This document shows positions 1 through 4,931 of a stretch of DNA of 22,273 bases, one piece after another; within the stretch, counting starts at the first letter, position 1; every line of letters begins with the position of its first letter. Location: contig LCPX01000007.1 in assembly GCA_001003855.1 (NCBI GenBank), forward strand, positions 2,332 through 24,604, given 5' to 3'. The translations under genes and the position numbers were made by a program. Under the pieces are notes generated by a model. The model worked only from the letters and a program-made list of their open reading frames with translations, ran no database searches and was not told where the DNA came from. The DNA comes from Candidatus Moranbacteria bacterium GW2011_GWE1_49_15. Its GTDB lineage: Bacteria > Patescibacteriota > Minisyncoccia > Moranbacterales > GWC2-37-73.

Positions 1-1
1 A

Positions 2-178
2 GAATCGGACGATCCGCAAGTTTTAGGAGCGCGGGCTCTTTGGGTTGATGAGAAAGGATTTTATCGCTTCGGACGTGATTACCAAGACCACCCGCATTAC
101 GCGATCGTTTTTGTAAAAAAGATTTCTTCAAATGCCAATGTCGGAATCAATCTTCTGCTGAATCATTTTTCAAAATAA
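2..178 (+). CDS. C-terminal end of an unrecognised protein (partial)
   Basis: An open frame enters from the left edge and runs 58 codons to a TAA at 176-178. The visible tail is mixed polar and hydrophobic, with the stretches GARALWVDEKGFYRFGRDY and HPHYAIVFVKK, and has no membrane segment or motif I recognise. An intrinsic-terminator-like hairpin begins at the stop codon, which supports a genuine gene end. The family cannot be named from this fragment. Confidence 0.6.
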   Translation, partial: ESDDPQVLGARALWVDEKGFYRFGRDYQDHPHYAIVFVKKISSNANVGINLLLNHFSK

Positions 179-219
179 AACCCCGACAGATTATGCTATC
201 GGGGTTTGGATATTTTTTC
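178..219 (+). terminator. Intrinsic terminator after the partial first gene
   Basis: AAACCCCGA (178-186) pairs with TCGGGGTTT (199-207) around a 12-nt loop. A T-rich stretch follows (TATTTTTT, about 211-218). The hairpin starts at the last base of the stop codon. The core is almost the same as the terminator at 3684-3717. Confidence 0.8.
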
Positions 220-303
220 TTCACGAAAGTTCCCATGGAGGGGAGAAGGTCTGGTTCAACATCCCCCATGCATTTACCGTCTTCCTCACATGATTAGTAA
301 AGT

Positions 304-684
304 TCAATCTACTTGAAACAGTTTGCTTGCATACTTTCTCCCTGAGGGAATTACGGTTATTTCTTTTAATGCATAAACCTTGTGAACGCCAACATATTTA
401 CAAAACAATTTCGCATGAAACAGATCACCATGCTTCAAGGATAGTATAAGGGCCCCCAAGTCCTTATCCTTGGAATTGTCCTGTATTAAAACAGTTTCGT
501 TTTTTTTGTCGGTCGCTAAAATGAATAATATTTCACTGTTAATGTCATTGGAAAATAATATCGTACTATGCCCAACGTTCTGTACCATTAATGGCTCGTC
601 CGTGGCGTAGGTACCGCTCCCAGATAACGTAGTTTGAATCCAAAAAAATGCAATAATACAAAGTGATAAAACGACCATTTTCAT
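304..684 (-). CDS. Small secreted or membrane-anchored hypothetical protein
   Basis: The protein is 126 aa. The N-terminus (MKMVVLSLCIIAFFWIQTTL) is a typical signal peptide or single membrane anchor, followed by a polar domain of about 100 residues with no motif I recognise. The start is supported by GGAGG a few bases upstream of the ATG at 684. It is the last of five short minus-strand genes. Its leader carries copy R1 of the two-hairpin repeat (711-783), including the conserved AAGTTCTTTC block. An export role is inferred only from the hydrophobic N-terminus; function is unknown. Confidence 0.65.
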   Translation of the reverse strand: MKMVVLSLCIIAFFWIQTTLSGSGTYATDEPLMVQNVGHSTILFSNDINSEILFILATDKKNETVLIQDNSKDKDLGALILSLKHGDLFHAKLFCKYVGVHKVYALKEITVIPSGRKYASKLFQVD

Positions 685-710
685 TGTAATCCTCCGTTTA
701 TCTTAAGTTG

Positions 711-783
711 TGAAAGAACTTTCCTCCGACAAAACTGCGACAATCGCAATCTTGATAAGAGGGGCAAGAAATTTTCCTTGCCC
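711..783 (-). repeat. Two-hairpin intercistronic element, copy R1
   Basis: Read on the minus strand: stem GGGCAAG/CTTGCCC (783-777 with 768-762), the linker CCTCTTATC, a small hairpin TGCGA/TCGCA (748-744 with 740-736), then GGAGGAAAGTTCTTTC leading to the ribosome-binding site of the gene at 684. It begins 7 nt after the stop codon of the preceding gene. It matches copies R2, R3 and R4 in order of parts and in linker sequence. Confidence 0.8.
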
Positions 784-790
784 GAAAAGC

Positions 791-1033
791 CTAGTCGTAA
801 TAAACAATCGTCACGACCAGGGCGTTGCCAAGGGAGGACTGAAGAACCTGGACGACTTCCTTGTCCTTCATGAACTCGTTGATCTTTTCTTCAAACGAGT
901 CCCACCCGAAGGTGTCCGGTATGGACGTGAAAATCTTCACCTTCCGGACAGGCTTGGATTTCTCCTTGCCTTTACGGTTGCGAAGGTTTTCGGATTCGTT
1001 TTTTGGGATATGGCTGTAATCAACCTGCGGCAT
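791..1033 (-). CDS. Small hypothetical protein, basic N-terminus
   Basis: The protein is 80 aa and starts at the ATG at 1033 (MPQVDYSHIPKNES). A longer open frame reaches upstream, but it would translate repeat R2. An AAGGAGG Shine-Dalgarno sequence sits just before the chosen ATG. The N-terminal third is rich in Lys, Arg, Asn and Glu and probably disordered. The rest (KIFTSIPDTFGWDSFEEKI and onward) looks like a small alpha/beta domain. No family recognised. It lies between repeat copies R2 and R1 in the five-gene minus-strand cluster. Confidence 0.65.
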   Translation of the reverse strand: MPQVDYSHIPKNESENLRNRKGKEKSKPVRKVKIFTSIPDTFGWDSFEEKINEFMKDKEVVQVLQSSLGNALVVTIVYYD

Positions 1034-1055
1034 GGGTACCCTCCTTGTTAAGGGT

Positions 1056-1137
1056 TGAAAGAACTTTTCTCCAACGGAACTGCGACTATCGCGATCCTGA
1101 TAAGAGGGGCGAGGAAGATTTATTAATCTCCTCGCCC
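1056..1137 (-). repeat. Two-hairpin intercistronic element, copy R2
   Basis: Minus-strand order: a 9-bp stem GGGCGAGGA/TCCTCGCCC (1137-1129 with 1115-1107), CCTCTTATC, hairpin GCGA/TCGC, then GGAGAAAAGTTCTTTC ahead of the gene at 1033. Relative to R1, the first stem carries G-C where R1 has A-T on both sides, so pairing is preserved. Unlike the other copies it starts 84 nt after the upstream stop codon. That extra stretch (1138-1221) holds only a 6-bp GGCCGA/TCGGCC hairpin. Confidence 0.8.
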
Positions 1138-1221
1138 TTTGCACTTGCGACGGGATGGGCCATAACCCCATTGCCATCGCTTCTGTTGCCAGGCCGAGTG
1201 CGCTTCGGCCCCGAATCCGAT

Positions 1222-1599
1222 TCAGAGCCCCTGGTTTTCCGAAAGAGGCCTGGAAACAATCCTAAGCTCTTCCAGTCGATGCCATCCGGTGTAGCAATAA
1301 TATCCGTTGATTATCCCTGAGCAGAAAATAACAGGCTTATTACCAACCGAATCCAGAAGATTTCTCAGACTATTGAGATCATGAGAAAAATCGATCGCCA
1401 TAATGTCATATGAAGATAATTCTTCCGGTTTGAAATTAAAGAAGCGTTGATCTCGGTCGATCGGACTCCAATACCAGTCGCGATCTTCACGATCGGATGC
1501 CTCAATGATTTCAATCGGACCATAAATTTTTTCTAGGTCCGTGATGGCGTCTTTGAACCAGGACTGTTCTTTGTTCAAGAACAGCCACACTTTTTTCAT
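1222..1599 (-). CDS. Small cytoplasmic hypothetical protein
   Basis: The protein is 125 aa. The ATG at 1599 (MKKVWLFLNKEQSWFKDAI) was chosen because AAAGGAG stands just upstream, while the longer frame runs through repeat R3. The pattern of strands and helices (KKVWLFLN, PIEIIEA, DIMAIDFSHD, KPVIFCSG) suggests a Rossmann-like or receiver-like alpha/beta fold, which is inference. No catalytic motif is evident. It contains two cysteines and an aromatic-rich segment near YCYTGWHRLEEL. Third gene of the minus-strand cluster, flanked by repeats R3 and R2. Confidence 0.65.
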   Translation of the reverse strand: MKKVWLFLNKEQSWFKDAITDLEKIYGPIEIIEASDREDRDWYWSPIDRDQRFFNFKPEELSSYDIMAIDFSHDLNSLRNLLDSVGNKPVIFCSGIINGYYCYTGWHRLEELRIVSRPLSENQGL

Positions 1600-1616
1600 C
1601 AAAATCTCCTTTCTAT

Positions 1617-1699
1617 AAAAAGGAACCTTCTCCTGAAAGACTGCGAACCGTTCGCAATCTTTATAAGAGGGGCAAGAAAATAGTTTCATTTCCTTGCCC
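1617..1699 (-). repeat. Two-hairpin intercistronic element, copy R3
   Basis: Minus-strand order: stem GGGCAAG/CTTGCCC (1699-1693 with 1676-1670), the shared CCTCTTAT linker, a longer second hairpin TGCGAA/TTCGCA with 3-nt loop (1656-1651 with 1647-1642), then AGGAGAAGGTTCCTTT before the gene at 1599. This is the most diverged copy, yet both hairpins remain, and the second is one base pair longer. It begins 8 nt after the stop codon of the upstream gene. Confidence 0.8.
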
Positions 1700-1707
1700 A
1701 ATATTAT

Positions 1708-1902
1708 TTAGCTAGGCCTTTTTCGGAACCCCAAAGCTCCTGCAATGAGGTCGCTATCGATGTCCGCTTCTAATTCATAGCGGAGTATCCCGGCGTTTTC
1801 GGTGAATCTAACAGTCACATTTTGAAGTTCCTTGGTCCTGATTTTTTCAAGGATAACTTCAAATTTCATCAAGTCGTCCCGATCGCTCCATTCTATTCTC
1901 AT
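1708..1902 (-). CDS. Very small hypothetical protein (64 aa)
   Basis: The start is the ATG at 1902 (MRIEWSDRDDLMKFEVILEK), placed after an AAAAGGAGATCCGGA ribosome-binding site. An upstream in-frame ATG would translate the repeat leader and is rejected. The sequence alternates strands and one helix (MKFEVILEKIRT, NVTVRFTEN, ILRYELEADI) and ends in a basic GFRKRPS tail. No motif is recognised. It is the second gene of the cluster, between repeats R4 and R3, and its short size together with a strong ribosome-binding site matches its neighbours. Confidence 0.6.
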   Translation of the reverse strand: MRIEWSDRDDLMKFEVILEKIRTKELQNVTVRFTENAGILRYELEADIDSDLIAGALGFRKRPS

Positions 1903-1921
1903 TCCGGATCTCCTTTTGTAG

Positions 1922-2003
1922 TTAAAGAACACTTTCTCCAACAGAACTGCGATAATCGCGATCCTGATAAGAGGGGCGAGAGGATTTGTTAATCTCCTCG
2001 CCC
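1922..2003 (-). repeat. Two-hairpin intercistronic element, copy R4
   Basis: Minus-strand order: GGGCGAG/CTCGCCC (2003-1997 with 1980-1974), CCTCTTATC, hairpin GCGA/TCGC (1959-1956 with 1952-1949), then GTTGGAGAAAGTGTTCTTT before the gene at 1902. It begins 6 nt after the stop codon of the first gene. It is very close to R2 in sequence. Confidence 0.8.
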
Positions 2004-2009
2004 GAATTT

Positions 2010-2552
2010 TTACTCAATCACCTCCTTTTTGTGTTGCTTGGCATGGAATTGCTCAAGCAGTTTGACAGCGGCGTCCCAGTCTTTGTTTTCGACCCAGCCG
2101 AACGGAATTTCGATTCCGTTCATTCTGGCCGGAACGATGTAACCGTCGAAAATCCAGTGGAGCGCCTTGGCATGATGCCCCCCGACTTCCGAGGCGTCCG
2201 TGCAAACCACAACGGGAACGCCTGAGGAAATCGCCTGAAGGACTACCAGGATTCCGGATGGAGGAGTAGGCTCATCCGTCAGCTTGACAGCCAGATGGAA
2301 CATCATGTCAGTAATGATTCCGCCGCCGTTATCCTTAGCATCCCTGATGATGGCGAACAACTCCTCGTTCGCACATTGGGCACTAATTGGATCCCTGAGG
2401 TTGCGACCTTCTTTCCAATTAATATCATTGAAAGACTCTATCGATCCTTCCAAGACATTTTTCGGAATACCAACCTCATGGTTATTTGCCCTGATGGCTT
2501 CTTGCGCCTTTTTGATTTCTGCATACTTGTCCTCAACGATGTAGATTTTCAT
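2010..2552 (-). CDS. Receiver-domain-like protein
   Basis: The protein is 180 aa, starting at the ATG at 2552 behind AAAAGGAG. The pattern resembles a response-regulator receiver fold: strand 1 MKIYIVED with acidic residues E7/D8, a strand ending at ITD with Asp82 where the phospho-acceptor would be, a strand VPVVVCTDA (about 112-120) with Thr at the switch position, and a late ENKDWDAAVKLLEQ helix. A long insertion (about residues 28-70) and a GGHHAKALHWIF segment are not typical, so it may be degenerate or ligand-binding. There is no output domain. First gene behind the promoter at 2633-2661. The receiver assignment is moderately likely; partner and signal are unknown. Confidence 0.6.
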   Translation of the reverse strand: MKIYIVEDKYAEIKKAQEAIRANNHEVGIPKNVLEGSIESFNDINWKEGRNLRDPISAQCANEELFAIIRDAKDNGGGIITDMMFHLAVKLTDEPTPPSGILVVLQAISSGVPVVVCTDASEVGGHHAKALHWIFDGYIVPARMNGIEIPFGWVENKDWDAAVKLLEQFHAKQHKKEVIE

Positions 2553-2591
2553 AGTCGGCTCCTTTTGAGATGATTGAGTTTTGAAAGAACT

Positions 2592-2628
2592 TGTTAAGTG
2601 ATTGTCCCTTTGGCATTTCATCTTAACA
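2592..2628 (-). promoter_or_regulatory. Leader hairpin of the five-gene cluster
   Basis: TGTTAAG (2592-2598) and CTTAACA (2622-2628) form a 7-bp inverted repeat around 23 nt. It lies just after the -10 box on the minus strand and is followed by AAGTTCTTTC, the block shared by repeats R1-R4. It would form at the 5' end of the transcript. A regulatory role is inference. Confidence 0.4.
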
Positions 2629-2632
2629 GCCT

Positions 2633-2661
2633 ATTATACTCCCGGATTAGTAAAATGTCAA
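2633..2661 (-). promoter_or_regulatory. Consensus sigma70-type promoter for the five-gene cluster
   Basis: On the minus strand, TTGACA (2661-2656) and TATAAT (2638-2633) are both perfect consensus and are separated by 17 bp. The promoter points into the gene starting at 2552. No other promoter of comparable quality was noticed between the five genes. Confidence 0.8.
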
Positions 2662-2731
2662 TAATTAGCGTCAAGTGGTCAAGAATGCAAAAGGTAGTAA
2701 AATCAATAAATCGCCTAAAATAAGCAAAATA

Positions 2732-2759
2732 TTGACAAATTATGCCAATATGATATACT
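2732..2759 (+). promoter_or_regulatory. Promoter of the first TrmB-like regulator
   Basis: TTGACA (2732-2737), a 16-bp spacer, then TATACT (2754-2759) preceded by TGA, an extended -10. It drives the gene at 2842 and is divergent from the promoter at 2633-2661, so one regulator bound here could control both directions. Confidence 0.7.
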
Positions 2760-2770
2760 ATATATGTTGA

Positions 2771-2782
2771 CGATAAATATCG
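2771..2782. promoter_or_regulatory. Possible operator palindrome
   Basis: CGATA-AA-TATCG is a perfect 5+2+5 inverted repeat about 11 bp downstream of the -10 box of the regulator gene. TrmB-family proteins commonly bind palindromes near their own promoters, so autoregulation is plausible. The short length makes this tentative. Confidence 0.35.
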
Positions 2783-2789
2783 ACATAGT

Positions 2790-2831
2790 TAAGTTATAAA
2801 GTTCATAAAGTGGCAAGTTTATAAAGTTTTA
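2790..2831 (+). repeat. Degenerate 9-bp tandem repeat in the regulator leader
   Basis: Loose copies of AAAGTTYAT run through the leader of the first regulator gene. The segment TTATAAAGTTCATAAAGTGG (2794-2813) recurs exactly at 6592-6611 upstream of ruvC. Confidence 0.6.
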
Positions 2832-2841
2832 CTAAGGAGAT

Positions 2842-3603
2842 ATGGAGATTAGGCAGGTCTTGGAACAATTCGGACTCAACGGCAGGAAGGCGGACGTGTA
2901 TCTGGCCGCTTTGGAATTGGGAAGCGCTTCGGTCATCGACATTTCCAAGAAAGCCTCCGTCAAAAGGACGACCTGCTATGACATTTTGCAGGATTTGATG
3001 CGCGACGGGCTCATTTCGGAAACGGTCAAAGGCAAAAAGCGCCTTTTCGTAGGGGAAGAGCCGGAAAAGATCCAAAGAAGCCTCAAAAACAGGGAAAGAT
3101 TGTTCTCCGAGATCCTGCCCCAATTGCAATCGATCCACAACGTCCGCGGTTCCAAGCCTAAGATAAGGTTTTATGAGGGCAAGGAAGGCCTGAAAGAGGT
3201 ATATGAAGACACTTTGAAATATAACGGGGAGATCTTGGGGTTTGCGTCATATGACGTGATCAACACGCTCGGGCTGGATTGGGCTGACGAATATCTGAAA
3301 AAAAGGATAAAAAAGGGGATATATGTCAGAACGATTGTCCCCGGTGAGAAGGAGATGCTGAAAAATTTCGTGGAAAAAGACCAGGCACAAAGAAGAATGA
3401 CCAAAGTCATAGACCCCAAGAAGTATCCCTTTTCGATAGAAATAAACATCTACGGCCATAACAAGGTCGCGCTGATGTCCGCCAAGGAGGAAACGGGACT
3501 CATCATCGAAGGCGCGGAGATCCATAACACGACGAAGCTCCTTTTCCAGCTGGTCTGGGATCTACTTCCTGAAATCCCCAAAGATCGGACGAAACTGGCG
3601 TAA
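2842..3603 (+). CDS. TrmB-family transcriptional regulator
   Basis: The protein is 253 aa. The N-terminal 75 residues form a winged helix-turn-helix of the TrmB type (LEQFGLNGRKADVYLAALEL, then VIDISKKASVKRTTCYDIL, then a wing near GLISETVKGKKRLF). The C-terminal part (about 105-245) is the sensor or effector region, with KIRFYEGKEGLKEVYED at its start. TrmB proteins are usually sugar- or metabolite-responsive repressors or activators; the ligand here cannot be told. The start follows AAGGAGAT closely. It is divergent from the five-gene cluster, which is its most obvious target. It ends in PEIPKDRTKLA, a tail shared with the paralogue at 4932-5744. Confidence 0.85.
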   Translation: MEIRQVLEQFGLNGRKADVYLAALELGSASVIDISKKASVKRTTCYDILQDLMRDGLISETVKGKKRLFVGEEPEKIQRSLKNRERLFSEILPQLQSIHNVRGSKPKIRFYEGKEGLKEVYEDTLKYNGEILGFASYDVINTLGLDWADEYLKKRIKKGIYVRTIVPGEKEMLKNFVEKDQAQRRMTKVIDPKKYPFSIEINIYGHNKVALMSAKEETGLIIEGAEIHNTTKLLFQLVWDLLPEIPKDRTKLA

Positions 3604-3616
3604 TCACAACAAAAAA

Positions 3617-3652
3617 GTTGTATATTTCTTGCCATGGCGGTATTTATACAAC
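3617..3652. repeat. Nested palindrome after the first regulator
   Basis: GTTGTATA (3617-3624) and TATACAAC (3645-3652) are perfect inverted repeats around a 20-nt loop, which itself centres on the palindrome GCCATGGC (3631-3638). It lies between the regulator stop codon and the terminator. It could be an operator or an RNA hairpin; no role can be assigned. Confidence 0.45.
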
Positions 3653-3683
3653 ATCTTTTAAGGGGGATTTGTGTAGTGAAAAG

Positions 3684-3717
3684 AAAAACCCCGGCAGACG
3701 ATGCTGTCGGGGTTTTT
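3684..3717. terminator. Bidirectional intrinsic terminator between convergent genes
   Basis: A 14-bp stem, AAAAACCCCGGCAG (3684-3697) with CTGTCGGGGTTTTT (3704-3717), contains one G-T pair and a 6-nt loop. The A and T tracts make it usable from both sides, which fits its place between the regulator (plus) and the zinc-ribbon gene (minus). Confidence 0.85.
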
Positions 3718-3732
3718 GCGTCGATGCACATT

Positions 3733-4179
3733 TCACCTTTTCCGGAATTTTTCGTATTGGGGGTTTTTCAGGAAAAATTCTTCTCTTTTTTTATCCGCTA
3801 GTTTAATTCCTGCTATAAAGATCGTCGTGATTATAGACGCGGTGGGAATTATGAGCACCATAGTTACAATAAGTGCTTTGATACCGTCCGGTATGGGTAG
3901 CGGCAATAGATATTGGTTGTAGAAATAAGCTACTAAAAGGGAGCTAAGTGCCACAACCGTAAAGACGGCGGCAAGGGCCACTACAGGTATAGCGTTAATT
4001 GTGCGCATGGCAGAAGATTGTTTCCAGATTTTTTCAAATTCATCGTATTCTGCATGGCAGAACTTCCTACCCATTGGTTCCATTTCCCCGCACTCGCTGC
4101 ATTTTTCCTTGAGCGGGGTTGCGCAATGTCCGCAAAAATCCGGACCGGTTGCTTCCTTTTCGCATTTAGGACAAATCAT
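3733..4179 (-). CDS. Double zinc-ribbon membrane protein
   Basis: The protein is 148 aa. The first zinc ribbon uses C3-x2-C6 and C16-x2-C19. A second half-ribbon has C27-x2-C30 and C41, but its last Cys is absent; His42 may substitute. Two membrane helices follow (about 62-86 and 102-124), then a charged tail. Small zinc-ribbon membrane proteins of this kind often have adaptor or sensor roles; no specific function is known for this one. AAGGAG precedes the ATG at 4179. It follows the gene at 4232-4657 by about 50 bp and probably shares its promoter at 4727-4755. Confidence 0.7.
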   Translation of the reverse strand: MICPKCEKEATGPDFCGHCATPLKEKCSECGEMEPMGRKFCHAEYDEFEKIWKQSSAMRTINAIPVVALAAVFTVVALSSLLVAYFYNQYLLPLPIPDGIKALIVTMVLIIPTASIITTIFIAGIKLADKKREEFFLKNPQYEKFRKR

Positions 4180-4231
4180 GACGATACTCCTTCAGTTGTT
4201 TAAGGATGGAAATGTCACATCCAGCCCGAAA

Positions 4232-4657
4232 TCATTTCGGAAAAATCACGAAAAATTCATTCAGTCCACCCTGACTTCCTTTGTTTGCAAACCTGTAAAG
4301 ACTGATTCGGTCTCCAATATTCAAATGGGTATTCGACGGAACTATCGCATTGAAAAGGGTGGTGTCGTTGATTCTTAGTACGAAAGCCGAAGTAAATCCC
4401 AACTTCGGAATTTCTTGGGGCTCGGACACCATGACAAACGTCTCCTCGGCTTGGATTTCCGTCAATCTGTTCCCGAATTTTTGTAAAGCCTCGATTTGGT
4501 TTTCTATTTGTTGCTCTTTCGGAACATCGGGACTGCAACGGTCTAGGATGGCAATGATCATTATGGCGCAAGTAAGATAGATCAAGAACCTTGCTATGAG
4601 TCTTGAGATGTACGAAACAAGCTTTAAAATGCACGAAAATATCCTTTTCACGTCCAT
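4232..4657 (-). CDS. Membrane-anchored hypothetical protein
   Basis: The protein is 141 aa. Residues about 10-40 form a hydrophobic anchor (ISRLIARFLIYLTCAIMIIA) ending in DRCS. The rest is an extra-membrane domain with a short helical part (EQQIENQIEALQKFGNRL) and a beta-rich end (FVMVSEPQEIP, FVLRINDTTLF, RISLYRFAN). The start at 4657 has AAGGAGG before it. The stop codon lies in the loop of the hairpin CCGAAA/TTTCGG (4226-4240). It is the first gene of a minus-strand pair divergent from the second TrmB-like regulator. No family recognised. Confidence 0.65.
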   Translation of the reverse strand: MDVKRIFSCILKLVSYISRLIARFLIYLTCAIMIIAILDRCSPDVPKEQQIENQIEALQKFGNRLTEIQAEETFVMVSEPQEIPKLGFTSAFVLRINDTTLFNAIVPSNTHLNIGDRISLYRFANKGSQGGLNEFFVIFPK

Positions 4658-4726
4658 GGCGACCTCCTTCGGCTACGGGTTTAGTTTAATTTTCAAGGTC
4701 CAGGTTCCTGATTGATAGAACAGGGG

Positions 4727-4755
4727 ATATTAGCAGTAAAACAGTAAAAAGTCAA
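4727..4755 (-). promoter_or_regulatory. Promoter of the small minus-strand gene pair
   Basis: On the minus strand, TTGACT (4755-4750), a 17-bp spacer, then TAATAT (4732-4727). The spacer begins TTTTACT, as does the spacer of the minus-strand promoter at 2633-2661. Confidence 0.7.
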
Positions 4756-4824
4756 TAATAAGATACGAAATATTTCCTAAAATAAGCTAAAATAAAGAAT
4801 AATCATAAAAATTCATCAAAAATA

Positions 4825-4853
4825 TTGACAAACGGTATACTTTAGTATAATAT
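4825..4853 (+). promoter_or_regulatory. Promoter and palindrome of the second TrmB-like regulator
   Basis: TTGACA (4825-4830) is followed by TATAAT (4846-4851, 15-bp spacer) or the overlapping TAATAT (4848-4853, 17-bp spacer). The perfect inverted repeat TATACT-TT-AGTATA (4836-4849) fills the spacer and is well placed to act as an operator. The context AAATATTGACAAA matches the first regulator's promoter exactly. Confidence 0.7.
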
Positions 4854-4859
4854 AAAGTT

Positions 4860-4920
4860 GTCGCCCTGAGCTTGTTTCAGGGTCTCGGGTTAACAGATGC
4901 TGAAATAAATTCAGCAGGGC
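4860..4920. mobile_element. Gene-less double palindrome (MITE-like)
   Basis: Two hairpins lie back to back: CCCTGA/TCAGGG (4864-4869 with 4877-4882), framed by GTC and TCT, and TGCTGAA/TTCAGCA (4898-4904 with 4910-4916), framed by AGA on its left. Nine bases separate the two arms. The arms match the pattern of the arms that bracket the GIY-YIG gene at 19940-20282, so this looks like an internally deleted relative. It sits in the leader of the regulator gene at 4932, so a TTG at 4872 that would extend that gene is inside the repeat. Confidence 0.6.
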
Positions 4921-4931
4921 ATATCAAAACT

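Noticed and set aside
711..2003. Integron-type attC sites between the small minus-strand genes
   Set aside because: The repeats do not carry the paired RYYYAAC/GTTRRRY core sites, the pairing geometry is two separate short hairpins, and no integrase gene is in the window.
711..2003. R1-R4 hairpins as ordinary intrinsic terminators
   Set aside because: The stems are followed by CCTCTTAT rather than a T-tract, and a second conserved hairpin plus a conserved block before the ribosome-binding site remain unexplained.
4872..4931. TTG start extending the second TrmB-like regulator by 20 residues
   Set aside because: The extra codons are wholly within the double palindrome, and the winged-helix domain begins right after the ATG at 4932.
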